Shown here: positions 23,860 through 35,155 of the stretch, one piece after another
Numbering within the stretch: position 1 is the stretch's first letter
Layout of the letters: every line of letters begins with the position of its first letter
NCBI RefSeq assembly: GCF_022581195.2
Contig: NC_061456.1
Coordinates: 7,070,501-7,134,500 of the forward strand
Direction: 5' to 3'
Source of the DNA: Helicoverpa zea
Lineage: Eukaryota > Arthropoda > Insecta > Lepidoptera > Noctuidae
DNA: 64,000 nt
Made by a program: the position numbers and the translations under genes
Notes under the pieces: model-generated
What the model saw: only the letters and a program-made list of their open reading frames with translations
Database searches by the model: none
What the model was told of the DNA's origin: nothing

Positions 23860-26800
23860 AAAAAAGTTTGAAGATAGTTATATTTTTGTACATTTTACAT
23901 AATATATTATGGTTTTATGTTAAGCATCTTGTTTTATTGGAATTTCTACCAAACTAGTTTTGATTTAATCATCATTTATGATACCCGATGAGAACCTGAT
24001 ATTTTTTGTTTTTACACGACCCGAGTCTCGTTTTTATGAAACTTATTACCTACTTGCTGCAGGATTTATTGATAAAAATCCAGCTTAAATAAATGAAACA
24101 ATATCTTATAGAGTAGTTAACTGTTAAGACATTGCGCAAATGCAAAGAATTGGTTGCAGCTACAGGCTCAATTAAAAACCGTTTATTTTGATCTAATAAT
24201 TTCATTTCGCAAGTCAAAGATTAAATATTTGTTTGTTCTCACAAGGTTAAGGTATATAATAACAGTTTGAGGTGATTATCGGCTCACGGGCTGTCAATGG
24301 TAATTACACCATGAGTTGGCGCCGCGACCAACACATGTTTAGCGAAACGACAAAATGATTTCTAAAGAGTTATACATAAGCTAACTTATTAAAAGAATGC
24401 GCGACAAAACGATTGAATGAAAGAGTTTCAGCTAAAGGGTATTTATTCTCAGTTTACTATTTAAGTCAGTCAATACATATAAGTCTAATTTATTGAATTA
24501 CATTTAAACATCTTCCTATTATTTAAGATGCCAGACACAGCATCCTCCATGCGAGATAAATCTAGTTTATTTTTTTGTTCTGGTCTTGGACCTTTGATCT
24601 TTAAATATTCAAAAAAAGATGACCTGGGAGAGACCAAGATGATTTTTAAAATTGAAATGTACAATAACATCTAACAAAAAACACAAAATGGAATTTACGA
24701 TGTTTTTATGATCTTAGATATCACATTTATTGCAAAGCTTGCGTCGCCATAGCTAAGCTAAAATACTTTTTTTACTTTGCATGGCAAAAATGCTAGACGT
24801 GTCTTCCTTTAGATAGCTGACAATACTGAATCGTAAGATAAACCATCACATGTGTTCGAGTCCTAAGCGGCTGAAGTTCGTACGGCGCGACCCCTTGCTC
24901 AACAACCGGTCTGTTCACTTTCCCCGCAACTCCGTGTCAAGGTCGCCCGAACATCATCGCCATACACGAAACAACCAGAAAAACATCAGAGAATACCCAA
25001 AATATGCCAGATCTATGCATCACGCCTAATTGTGAAGGCTATACTTACTTGCGCAACTCATTGACCTGGCATGCTTATGATATGCATATTGTTTTTTTAT
25101 GATTAACTTAATAAATTAATCCGATTTTGATTACATTTTATCTAAAAAAAAAAACAATGCATGTTATCGAACTACCACAACATTAGTAAGTAGCTATTAA
25201 CATAAAATTCTAATAGTCGTCTATTGTTTTTGATTCTATCTCGTTGAACGAGTAGCTATACTCACCACTTATTAATATCTTCTAAGCTCCCAGACTCATA
25301 TCGACCAACTGTCTAGTTATATTATACTACACGATGCCTTCATCGTGATTCGAGCACATTTACAAATACTAACACGAACCCGTCGTTTTCGTGGAAGTGA
25401 ACATCTTGTTGGTATAGTTATTTACTCGACTTGATTGGTCTCATTGAAATTCATATTATTATGTTGTATCTACTCCATGAGAGTATTTCGTAGAATCCAT
25501 TGATGATTAGACTGATGGTTAACAAATAAAGCACGTGATCTAATATAGCTACCGAAGATAGTGCAATTGAATTCCGTGGATTTTTCGAAAATATAAAAAT
25601 TTAAGAACTTATACGTATTTATTTAATGCATGGAATAGTAAAGTTACCTACATGTAAAGTAATGTTATGAAAACTTTGTATTATTTCGTCAAGATTTGGA
25701 AAATTCTAGACTTTTCAAGAAGGATGTTTTATTTATACTCCAGGATTTTTTATTATAATATTCTTCTTTTACTACTTACCTATCGACATTAATATGCTAA
25801 TCAATTAAACGATATTGCCCCTTGCGTCACTTGTTTGTGAGCTTACAGCTACGACTATATTTGATGAGACGTGTAAAGCTGCACAAAAAATACTATAAAG
25901 TATATTCTCAAGAAAAACGCCAGTTCAACAAATATGTACTGGAGCTTTAAATGTCAAATGACTTCATCAAATTATCATAGTCATACATAAGTCACCCGTG
26001 GCCACTCCCAACAAATAGATGTTAATGCAGCAACACCAGAATTTGCCTGAAGACATTCTATTCACTAAAGTGTCTACCATATGATTTACATAAGAGATAT
26101 AAGAGAAATCTTTTGTTGTCTGAATACCTATTCATATACTGTACCGTGGATGGTATCACTTGCATAACGCGGTAGGCTTTATTGATGCGATACCGACTAT
26201 TCAAATTGATTGAGTTTTTATTACAGTCAGCATGCGCAAGCTTTTTTTGATGACTGATCAGTATGTACTTATTTGTAACAGTGGGTAAGCTCCTGCCCCT
26301 GGGGTCGTCTGTGTTGTACGTAACAATGGTTAATAGCATGGATAGTGTCGAGGATCAAAATTTGTGGCGGTTGTAGCTTAATATGATGATTATGACATAC
26401 GAACTTGCAGACTTTACATTTTGGTATCTATAATTAGTATTTTCAATTCTGAAGAAACTATAGGTAGGTATACATAATCAGCTTTTCTACTATCCCACTG
26501 GTGGACACGTAACCCTTCTTGTACAGAGAAGCAATAAGAATGATCGGCAATCACGGACTTTTTAACTCCAGGTTTTATCACGAAGTTTGACTGCGAGGTG
26601 GCTTGCCTTTTTGAGCTGTGAATGTGTAAAATTGTGCTGTAAAAGGGTCCATGAAAAACTTAGACACAAATAGAAAATGAATAAGAGTTACTTAGTTCAA
26701 ATATCAAAGACTACAATCACTTACGGAAACGACCATCGTTAGTGAAGGCTGGTAGTGGAATCAAGATGTAAGTAACGGAGAAAAATTGAAAGTACTAAGT

Positions 26801-27815
26801 GAAAATAGAATGTAGTATTAGATACTATTCGCAAATTGGTAAAACAAACACGACACAATATCAACGACTTTATTTTATTAATTTACAAATAGTTTCTTAT
26901 GGATTGGTAACCTTATAATTTTATTGCTATATTGATGATCTATTTTTACAATTAGTATTCTACAAAATTATATTATTTTATAACTTTAAAACGACTAGAA
27001 AAACAAGTCGTTTTAATTTATTCTGGGAAAATATAACAAAAATATATTAATTATGTACATCATTTGATCGTTCAGAAATGTCATTGCCTGGTAAATGGCT
27101 GTTAAGCTTTATTTTGTTTTACATTTTATTACTTTGACCTAGCCTTCGTGTTGTTAGGTAGAATATTGTAGTTAATATTAGGTACCTAATAACATACGAG
27201 TAATCTGTTAAATGCCAAGCTTTTTTGGATCTCATTCATTTTTTGAAACTAATTATTTTCAGAGCTATAATCTTTCAAAACTCTCTGGGCTTGTGAACTT
27301 GGGATGTTATGAGTTCAAGTGGTGTTAGCTGGTTAGAAGTTCGAGCTTACGCCACGCCGCGAGTCATTGAAGAAATGTTGCTATCACGCACTCGCCTCGT
27401 GAACTTCACCTCGAAACACTCGATCGCGTGTTAGCATGGTAATTATGTTAGTTTGGCCTATTGAATACTTATTACCTTCTCTGGAAGCAATAATTAGGTG
27501 TATTATTAATCCATTAGTGAATTAAAATTTTTTAGCTAGTGGATTTCTGCGATGATGAACCTTCCTTTGAGGATACCAGTTCGTAACTGTGACAAATTCG
27601 GCCGTGGGTAATCGGCGTTTGTATGAATGTAAATCTTTTGTGCAAACACCACGAAGCTTGCGCTACTAAGGCCAGTGCTGAACAAATGGAGGCATGGATC
27701 CGTTAGGTTTGTTGTTGACATACGACGAGGTAATGCATCCAATGTTTACTTATTTCATAGATTTTGCGACACGACAATGAATTGTGAAACTAGAATGCAG
27801 GGAGGTGGCTAATGT
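23860..27815. other. Spacer between genes 6 and 7
   Basis: About 4 kb with no gene seen. A decayed SINE piece lies at about 26475-26600, resembling 62040-62160 (CCCACTGGTGGACACGTAACCC, ATCACGGACTTTTTAACTCCAGG). A perfect FTZ-F1-like motif is at 24937-24945. The open frames at 24485-24670, 26058-26339 and 27536-27742 on the - strand have no recognisable motif. Confidence 0.45.
24937..24945 (+). promoter_or_regulatory. Candidate FTZ-F1 site
   Basis: TCAAGGTCG fits the YCAAGGYCR consensus exactly. It lies in a locally GC-richer patch (about 24850-24970) about 1.1 kb after the end of gene 6 and 2.9 kb before gene 7. Chance occurrence is possible. Confidence 0.25.
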
Positions 27816-27821
27816 GATTAC

Positions 27822-27858
27822 TATAAAAACTCAAAATTTCAGGCCTGAAAGCATCAGT
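27822..27858 (+). promoter_or_regulatory. Core promoter of gene 7
   Basis: TATAAAAA at 27822-27829 and initiator TCAGT at 27854-27858, followed by CGACAACAG. The GCATCAGT context matches the leaders of genes 2, 3 and 4. Confidence 0.7.
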
Positions 27859-27905
27859 CGACAACAGTTATCACTGCTTGTTCCATCATCACTAAACATT
27901 ACAAA

Positions 27906-28447
27906 ATGAAATCTATTGTAAGTGAATCATAAATAAAGTGCAGTAAATAAGTAACCTTTACATACAAAGTGTTTTGAATATAAGTTTAGCATTTTAAAAT
28001 CAAGTTCAGTGTGAAAATTACAACTTTGTTTGAATTAGCTTTATCAAACATTTCTTTTTTTACCAGGTGTTGGCTTGCATGCTGGTCGCGGTGGCGTTCG
28101 CTGCTCCTCAAGGCGCCCCGGCCGAGCCCATCCCCATCGTGAAGGATGACAGCCAGATCAACGGCGACGGATCTTACCAGTACGCCTTCGAAACTGGAAA
28201 CGGCATTTCTGCTGATCAAAAGGGAGACCTAAAGAAGGTCGGAGATGTCGACGCTTTGGAGGTGCAGGGAGAGTTCTCTTACCCCGGAGAGAACGGCCAG
28301 ACCATCCACCTTACCTACACCGCTGACGAAAATGGATTCCACCCTCAGGGCGACCATCTGCCCACCGCTCCCCCGGTACCTGAAGCCATCCAGCGCTCCC
28401 TGGCCTACCTCGCCACCGCCGCCCCCGCTGCTGCCGCCCCACAATAG
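27906..28447 (+). CDS. RR-1 cuticle protein with Ala/Pro tail (gene 7)
   Basis: Two-exon gene of 130 aa (27906-27917 and 28067-28447). The start is set by the short first exon MKSI before a GTAAGT donor. Signal peptide MKSIVLACMLVAVAFA, then APQGAPAEPIPIVKDD. The RR-1 domain, about residues 38-105, reads GDGSYQYAFETGNGIS, VQGEFSYPGENGQT, YTADENGFHPQGDHLP. The end has PPVPEAIQRSLAYLATAAP and then an Ala-rich run. The phase-2 intron that splits this domain in genes 1-6 and 9 is absent. AATAAA at 28520-28525. Closest in layout to gene 8; both resemble larval or endocuticular RR-1 proteins. Codons are mostly C-ending. Predicted secreted and chitin-binding. Confidence 0.94.
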
Positions 28448-28529
28448 ATTTCATGTTGGCTGATGCTGCAATACTCATAATCACATATTGTGATAAGTAT
28501 TTTTTAATTTTCTACTTGCAATAAAGCTA

Positions 28530-29685
28530 ATGTAACATTTCACTTCTTTGTTTTATTCATCATATAGCTCATAATATTTAATTAATGGAACAAGTCTGTC
28601 TACAATACAGCTGATTATTTACAGCTTATTAAAATACATTTTACTCTCTTTCTTATTCTGAGTCGAAATGTGAAGGTCAGAAAATGTGAATAAGAACAAT
28701 TTAAAAAGAAGAACCGGATTAACCGACATCGACTAATTAATTTTAGTATAGCTACCAATAAAAGGAACATATTTATTTGCAAAAATATTTGTGAGAAAAT
28801 AATAGATTGACTTGTTCAGACACTTTTTAGCAAATATCATAGAAGATGAAGACACAGTCGCCAAAAAAATATTAATAACGACGTAATAATAATTACATAT
28901 TGCACTGAGATTACCCCTGACGTTAAATTTGCAATAACATTTGATTGGTATAATCACCACACTCTAGTGTTTACGCATACATTTTGGTAATGATGTTAAC
29001 AACTTATCTTGAATCAAGCTATCTTCAAACATAAGATTTTGATTTTTGATTTTGATTTTTTAACAATAATGGAATCCATCATACGCAAGAAAAATGGAAA
29101 TAATTATCTCTGATCTTCTCATGTTGAACAAAAATGATGTTGATTTCAACATGACATCAACATGTGTTGTCAACCATATTAAGGGATCCATCTAAAGTTA
29201 TTAATGATGAACATTAATGAGGTACACCGCGGGCGCGCTTCTGAAGTGTCGAAAGGTCATGGCGCAAGGTGAACAAAGCTTTGAATGAGATTGGCACATA
29301 GTTAAAACAGTTATCGGCCACATCTCCCAAATAAGACATTTGATACGTTTCGAACTTTGATCCGTATTTTTGTAACTAAAACGACAGTTAATAACATACT
29401 GCTGATTAGTTAATATAATATTTCAATCAATTGTGTCCTTAGGTTTAACTGCCCATATACTTACCTCTGGCGGCATAAATACTCTGATAGGAGCTTAATC
29501 TTTGCTATTTATGACCTAAGCTTCAGTCACTTTTTGTTTATAAATGTTAGGGCCAAACGTAATAGGAAGGTCACAATACCTAAGTATGAACATAAATTGA
29601 TTTATAATACATTTTACGATACTTCAACACAACTTTGGATGATACTGCAGATATAATACAATTAAAATATAAAACAAGATATTGT
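28530..29685. other. Spacer before the nested transposon
   Basis: No gene seen. A short imperfect GATTTT repeat occurs at about 29037-29062. Otherwise unassigned AT-rich DNA. Confidence 0.4.
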
Positions 29686-30306
29686 TCACGGATCAGTGGC
29701 GGATTTACAAATTTGCCGCTAGTAGGCCATTCAATTTTTGCCGCCCCTAATGATTGTGAACTTAATGATATTTCTGTCAGTTACTAGATTATTTTTACAA
29801 CCCGCTATGTACCGAAGAGTTTAATGTTGACCTAACAAGTTTATCTGACAGCGACTTTAAAGCGTAAAACCTCTGTAACTTTTAAACGGCTCAATTGATT
29901 TTCATGAAACTCGCCCGTAAAACACCTGTAATACAAAAAAAATACTAAATTAAAATCGGTTCATTCGTTCGGGTAGGTACTATATCAGAGGCGCACCCAT
30001 CGGGTGGCACCCCCCCCAAAAAAACGACACAATATAATCACGGACTAAAATTGTAATTGAAGTACTTAAACATTGTGTAGAAATCATTCATGGTGCTTTT
30101 TGCTAGGTTTAACATAAAGAAACCGGAGTCATACCACTGCAAAGTTATAAAGCGCTAACTAGTTTTATAGAAACCAGTGTCAAGTAAAAAAGCCGCGAGC
30201 GCAGCGAGCGCAAAATTTTTAAGATTTAGAACAGTAAAGTACCAAAACGAGTTTATAAAACCGGCCTAAAGTGAAAAAGTCGCGAGCGTAGCGAGCGCCA
30301 AATTTT

Positions 30307-30575
30307 TTGAGTTTTGAGGACACAAAAGCGAAATTATTTGGGACACAAAAGTCCTCCACCTCCTGAACAGCTTAGAAATCGTCAGCGTAGAGCGTCAGTT
30401 GTTTTTGCTACTTCGGTGCTTTAACTTTTTGTTAAATTAGACTCAAAGAGCGCAGAATAAACCAGAAAAGATGAAGAAACCGCGAGCGAAGCGAGCGGAT
30501 TTTTCAATTTATTTTTATTGAAACGCTATTGGAATATTTTAAAATTCATGATCACATAAACCTAAGCATATATTA
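30307..30575 (+). repeat. Left copy of about 260-bp direct repeat flanking a LINE
   Basis: From TTGAGTTTTGAGGACAC to CTAAGCATATATTA. The right copy (34561-34820) matches over its length except three substitutions and a 9-nt shortening within a GCGAGCG repeat. The LINE lies exactly between the two copies, its A/T-rich 3' tail abutting the left copy. Confidence 0.9.
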
Positions 30576-30642
30576 AATAAAATAAAAAATAAAATAAAAA
30601 TAAAAATAGCCTTTATTCAGACCTTGTTTACAGTATACAATC

Positions 30643-31640
30643 TTAATCTAACAACTCTGACGAGTTGATGACACCAACGACCTGGTCTGTTTGCCCAACT
30701 TTGGCAAAGGCCTCCTCCATTTCCTTCCACTCTGCTCTGTATTGGGCTCTTCTAGTCCATATATTCCCTGCTATGCTTTTAATTTCGTCATCCCATCTTC
30801 GGTACTGTCTTCCTCGATTTCTTTTCTTGTCCCTAGGGTACCAAGATATTATGTTTTTGTTCCACTTGTCATTGCCTCTGACTATGTGGCCGGACCATTT
30901 CCACTTTAGTTTCCTTATTCTAGTTGTGACATTCTCAATTTTCATGCGCCTTCGGATAGTGGTGTTTCTTATTCTATCAGATTTTCTTATATTTAGCATG
31001 CTTCTTTGCATTGCCGTCTGACACGTTTCAAGTTTCTTATATTGCGCTTTGGTGAGAGCCCATGTCTCGCAGCCATATGTCAAGACTGGGAGTATACAAG
31101 TGTTATACAGTTTTGTTTTCACGTACGTTTTGATTTCTGTATTCTTCATTATTTCCTTAAACCCCCAGTAGCGTTTCCATGCATTTCCAATCCTTGTGTC
31201 GATTTCTTTTGTCATTATATCAGTGACCGAGATTTGTTGGCCCAAGTAAGTGTATTCTTTTACAAACTCTACTGGTTCGCCGTTTAAAAGAATATTGTCT
31301 TCCAATGCGTTTGTCATAGCTTTGGTTTTTGAAGTGTTCATCGTCAGACCTACCTCGCGGCTTTCTCTATCCATATCAGTGATCATGTATTGTAGTTGGT
31401 CTTTGCTCCTTGCCAGTATTATTATGTCATCAGCGAACCTCAAGTGTGTAAGATTTTCGCCATTTATGTTAAGTCCGTAGTGGTCCCATTCCAGTCTCCG
31501 AAAGATATCTTCCAGTACAGCTGTGAATAATTTAGGTGACAGTGGATCTCCCTGGCGTACGCCTCTGTTTATGTTTATTTGTTTCCCTTGTTTCTCTAGT
31601 TTTATTCTTGCTGTACTGTTAGTGTATATGCTTTTTTTTA
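30643..31640 (-). pseudogene. LINE reverse transcriptase, C-terminal part
   Basis: Open on the - strand from about 31640 to the stop at 30643, with no start codon of its own at the upstream edge. It contains RQGDPLSPKLF and the catalytic RFADDIII (FADD variant of the YADD box), then the thumb and C-terminal region (TYLGQQIS, CILPVLTYGCETWAL, GHIVRGNDKW, RRWDDEIKSIAG, RRAQYRAEWKEMEEAF). This order is standard for RTE-like LINE proteins. It is a fragment of the element at 30576-34560 and is cut off from the N-terminal half by frameshifts. Confidence 0.85.
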
Positions 31641-31934
31641 AATCCTAATGTATTTCTGGTCGACTCCTTGTTTCTTCAGACATTGCCAGATACTGTTGTG
31701 TTCTATTGAGTCAAATGCCTTGATGAAATCGATGAAGCAACAGTAGAAGGGCACTTTAAACTCTTTGGCTTTTTCAAAAAGTTGTCTTACCGTTAGTATA
31801 TGGTCCAATGTTGAATAGCCTGACCGGAAGCCAGCCTGTTCCTTGGGCTGGTTTTCATCAGAGTTTTGGTTATTCGCCTTAGGACAATTTTTGCAAAAAT
31901 TTTGTAATGTTCGACATTAGGCTTATTGGTCTGT

Positions 31935-33284
31935 AGTTGGGTCGTTTTCAAAAAAATTGTAAAAAACAGATATGAAACAGATAGGAAAGCTATATTGTTA
32001 TAACGGAAAAGTAACAGAGACGAATTATTAGGGTCAGTATTTAACGACGTACTTTTAAAAGAAAATAAGTAGATAGTAGTATTCGAATTGTTCTCTATAA
32101 TTTCGCTGTCGTCCACCTGGTGTTAGTGGCATATTGCCTGGGAAGAAAAGAAAACCTTAATACATAAATATTAAATATTCTAAAACAAACCCCACAGCAA
32201 TTCTTATACCCGAACTAAAGCCATTCGTAGGTAGGTAACTATCCCAAACTTATCCCATTATAATACATGATGTTACCTGCAAATATCGATTGTAAAAATG
32301 TATATCGATAGAAAACATTTTCGAGTTTTATATTTTATTAGTGGATTGATTTTTATTTACTCTGTTCATGTCGACTTTTCGTAAAGATACCTTTATAAAA
32401 TTATAAAATAAAAAGAAAAGTGGTAGGTTTGATTAAATACGTTTTTATCTCGGTACGTACACTGTGAACAAACCTTAACCGTTCATATCTGTTACGTCAC
32501 AGAAAAAAGTAATCGATATGATAACCGATATGAATAAATTGCTTGTGTCTAATCTAAAAAAATCTCTTTTTCAATGCTAATTCTTACTTTATACGAAACT
32601 TGTATAGTACAGTGATAGTGTCAATATACATTTATTCTAAGCTGAGTTATAAAACAGTAAAAGTACTTACCGATACTTTAAAAGTCTCACAGTAATAAGT
32701 AACTTTTAATTGTCGAATAATCACTGCACCACAATATTTCGTGCTTGTTGCGCTTCTCAAAATTACCGAACATTTTTGATTCGTCGATTCTTTTGACAGT
32801 TCAGTTGCTAATGTTTTAGGTAAAATAATTTTGATAACTACTACAAAAATATTAAAATTACTAATGTAACAGACAGGAATAACAGAAATGAAGTGAAATC
32901 AAGACTTGCTTTAATTAATTATTCCTGAATTCTGCGTGTTATATTTCATGATAATTTTAGCAAATTCCTTCAGGTTCCACAATGCTCTGCTAAGAAATCA
33001 ATTATTTGTCAGTTAAAATACTAATATTGAATAATAAAATGTTTTCTAAATGTCGCGCCAAGAATGTGGACACGCATTGCTTATATGAAAACAAATGTTC
33101 TACGTTGTAGTTTTCTTTTAAGATTAATCATTCATTGAGGATTATGGGGCGTTATTTTTGTTTTTCATAATGCTGAAATAAATGTTTATTCTGTTTTAAG
33201 AGTAATTAGCTAGTAGCTATTCTTTAAAAAAGAATAACTCTGTTGGACGTTTTAATATACAATTTTTTTGAATATGACCCAGTT
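31935..33284. mobile_element. Inverted-repeat element inserted in the LINE
   Basis: The element at 31939-33280 (1342 bp) interrupts the reverse transcriptase between codons for INN and YRPIS. Its ends are GGGTCGTTTTCAAAAAAATT and the inverse of GGGTCATATTCAAAAAAATT, a terminal inverted repeat of about 24 bp with two mismatches. A 4-bp duplication AGTT flanks it (31935-31938, 33281-33284). Removing the element and one AGTT restores the LINE reading through that point. No transposase frame is visible. Superfamily not assigned; a 4-bp duplication fits several. Confidence 0.82.
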
Positions 33285-33647
33285 GTTAATTTCTCCTTTG
33301 TCCCCCTTTTTATGGAGTAGGATTATTGCTGATGTAGTCCACTGTGCAGGAATTTCCTCGGTGTGCAATATGTCGTTGAAAATGTGTTTAAGTAGTGGTA
33401 CTAACTCGTTTTTACAATCTGTAAGTAATTCGTTGCTGATATTATCAGGGCCGGGAGCTTTATCCTTCTTCTGTGTTTCTATTGCCTTGTATATTTCTTC
33501 TATTAGTATAGGTGGAACCGCGTCGGTGTTATTTAAGTCGGTGTTTACTATTTGGTTCTTGCTGGAGTAAAGGTTTTCGTAGAATGTAGTTGCTATTGAC
33601 AGTATATCATATCTTTTTGTTTTCGTTTTCGAAAGTCGGTCTTTCAT
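33285..33647 (-). pseudogene. LINE reverse transcriptase, N-terminal part
   Basis: A fragment on the - strand with EIYKAIETQKKDKAPGPDNI, ELLTDCKNELVPLLKHIFND and AIILLHKKGDKGEINN, matching the first conserved blocks of non-LTR reverse transcriptases. It ends where the element at 31939-33280 begins. It belongs to the LINE at 30576-34560. Confidence 0.83.
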
Positions 33648-33682
33648 ATTGGGTATCCAGTTTTTCTTTTCTTTTAAAGTTT

Positions 33683-34408
33683 TTAGAGCTTTTTAATACC
33701 TCCGGTTTTGCTTATGTATTTTTCAAAAGTTTCACGCCTAGTGCGTTCTCTGTCTTTTCTTATTTGGTTTTTGATTTCTTTACTTATTTCGCTTATTTTG
33801 TTTCTGATAATTTTTGTTTTCTTTGTAGTATTTAACAGTTTTGATCTTGCTTCTAGGAGTGTAATTACTTTCTCTGACAAGTTTTTCTTATCCTTCGTAT
33901 TATATTTAGTATCAGGTTCTGGTCTCAATGTCAATATTTCATGTAGTATGTTGTACTTCTGCTGAGTATTTATACCCTCAAAGGATGATTCTGTCACTAA
34001 TTTCAGTTTGTCTTTGATGGTGTTTAAGATTTGTTTGTTATTTGGTGTTGGTCTTCTGACTTTGAAGGGTCGACTTTTAATAGTGCCCATTGACCTGCTC
34101 AGACGTGCTCTGAGGACTCGGTGGTCGCTATTAAAATTTAGATAAATGGTGCCGCAGTCGTCAATTAATTTTGGTCTATTTGTTAAGATGTAATCAATTT
34201 CGTTTTTGAAACTGCCGCCTGGCGATTCCCAAGTCCATCTTTTTGAAGTTCTTTTCTTGAATAGGCTGTTCATTATCCTCATGTTATTTTCCATCGCCAT
34301 TTCTATTAGTTTTTGTCCGTTCCTTGTTCTTTTCCCTCTGATGTAAGGGCCAAGTACAATATCTTCTCCATTTTGTGGACTTCCAATCTGAGCATTGAAA
34401 TCTCCCAT
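33683..34408 (-). pseudogene. LINE endonuclease domain and linker
   Basis: The frame begins at MGDFNAQIG, the central endonuclease motif, and contains RWTWESPGGS, NEIDYILTNRP and NSDHRVLRARL, the C-terminal catalytic motif (SDH) of apurinic-type endonucleases. A Lys/Arg-rich linker follows. More N-terminal endonuclease sequence continues in another frame to about 34550, showing a frameshift and a 5' truncation. Confidence 0.85.
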
Positions 34409-34560
34409 TACTATGCAGTGTTTGTATGTGTACTTTTTTAGGGCGATGTTGAGAGTTGAGTAAAATGCATCGATTTCTAAAGTATGACTGCTCTGTTGGT
34501 GAGTAAGCTTGCACTACAGACCATATTTCCTGTTTTGGAGGAATTTTAATATTTAATTTG

Positions 34561-34820
34561 TTGAGTTTTGAGGACACAAAAGCGAAATTATTTGGGACAC
34601 AAAAGTCCTCCACCTCCTGAACAGCTTAGAAATCGTCAGCGTAGAGCGTCAGTTGTTTTTGCTACTTCGGTGCTTTAACTTTTTGTTAGATTGGACTCAA
34701 AGAGCGCAAAATAAACCAGAAAAGATGAAGAAACCGCGAGCGGATTTTTCAATTTATTTTTATTGAAACGCTATTGGAATATTTTAAAATTCATGATCAC
34801 ATAAACCTAAGCATATATTA
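34561..34820 (+). repeat. Right copy of about 260-bp direct repeat flanking a LINE
   Basis: Counterpart of 30307-30575. It lacks 9 nt where the left copy reads CGAGCGAAGCGAGCGG and differs at three other bases. It joins the truncated 5' end of the LINE at 34560. Confidence 0.9.
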
Positions 34821-35155
34821 CAGTGAGTTTATTAATCGTTTATTTATATATGGATTGTGTACTCGTATAATTATAAAAAAAAAAAACTGTAAAAAAATTC
34901 GCAAAATTTGCCGCCCCTCTAAATCTGCCGCTCTAGGCACTGGCCTACTCGGCCTATTGGTAAATCCGCCACTGTCACGGATAGCAAAACAAATTGAAAC
35001 ATATTTTTAAACGAGTATGTTATGACTTTCAAAACACACATAAAAACTAACGAACACTGTCTACAACCGGAATAAAATTAACTACCTAAACATGAATGTT
35101 GCGGATGATGCGCAAATGAGTAGCAAAGTTTAAAATGTCTAATATCAACTAAAAA

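Larger units (their letters stand above)
30576..34560 (-). mobile_element. RTE-like LINE, truncated and interrupted
   Basis: Non-LTR retrotransposon on the - strand. Reading from 34560 down: the N-terminally truncated apurinic-type endonuclease (IPPKQEIWSVVQAYSPTEQ, then GDFNAQIG and NSDHRVLRARL), reverse transcriptase (KAPGPDNI, LHKKGDKGEINN, then after an insertion YRPISLMSN, then RQGDPLSP and RFADDI), and a C-terminal region rich in basic and Trp residues. The 3' tail is made of TTTTA units next to 30576-30605, typical of RTE-clade LINEs. Frameshifts and a 1.3-kb insertion (31939-33280) make it inactive. It is flanked by an approximately 260-bp direct duplication of the surrounding hAT sequence. 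Confidence 0.87.
29686..34982. mobile_element. Non-autonomous hAT-like element carrying a nested LINE
   Basis: The element at 29694-34974 starts CAGTGGCGGATTTAC and ends with GTAAATCCGCCACTG, a perfect 15-bp inverted repeat. It is flanked by a perfect 8-bp duplication, TCACGGAT (29686-29693 and 34975-34982). This marks a hAT-superfamily insertion. Without the inner LINE it would be about 1.0 kb. It has no transposase frame. It carries GCGAGCGnAGCGAGCG motifs (about 30191-30209, 30281-30299, 30481-30497) and a stretch (about 30395-30475) alignable with 3590-3680 in the hAT-like element at 2706, so the two are members of related families. Confidence 0.88.

Noticed and set aside
28229..28463. 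Long open frames in other frames and on the - strand over the exons of genes 7, 8 and 1-4
   Set aside because: They overlap GC-rich coding exons in full and have no motifs; they are shadows of biased codon use in the real genes.
30665..31480. Open frames on the + strand over the LINE
   Set aside because: They lie opposite conserved reverse transcriptase motifs on the - strand.
33268..33965. Phe/Ser-rich + strand frames resembling membrane proteins
   Set aside because: Antisense of the LINE endonuclease and reverse transcriptase; hydrophobicity is a by-product of Lys-rich codons on the other strand.
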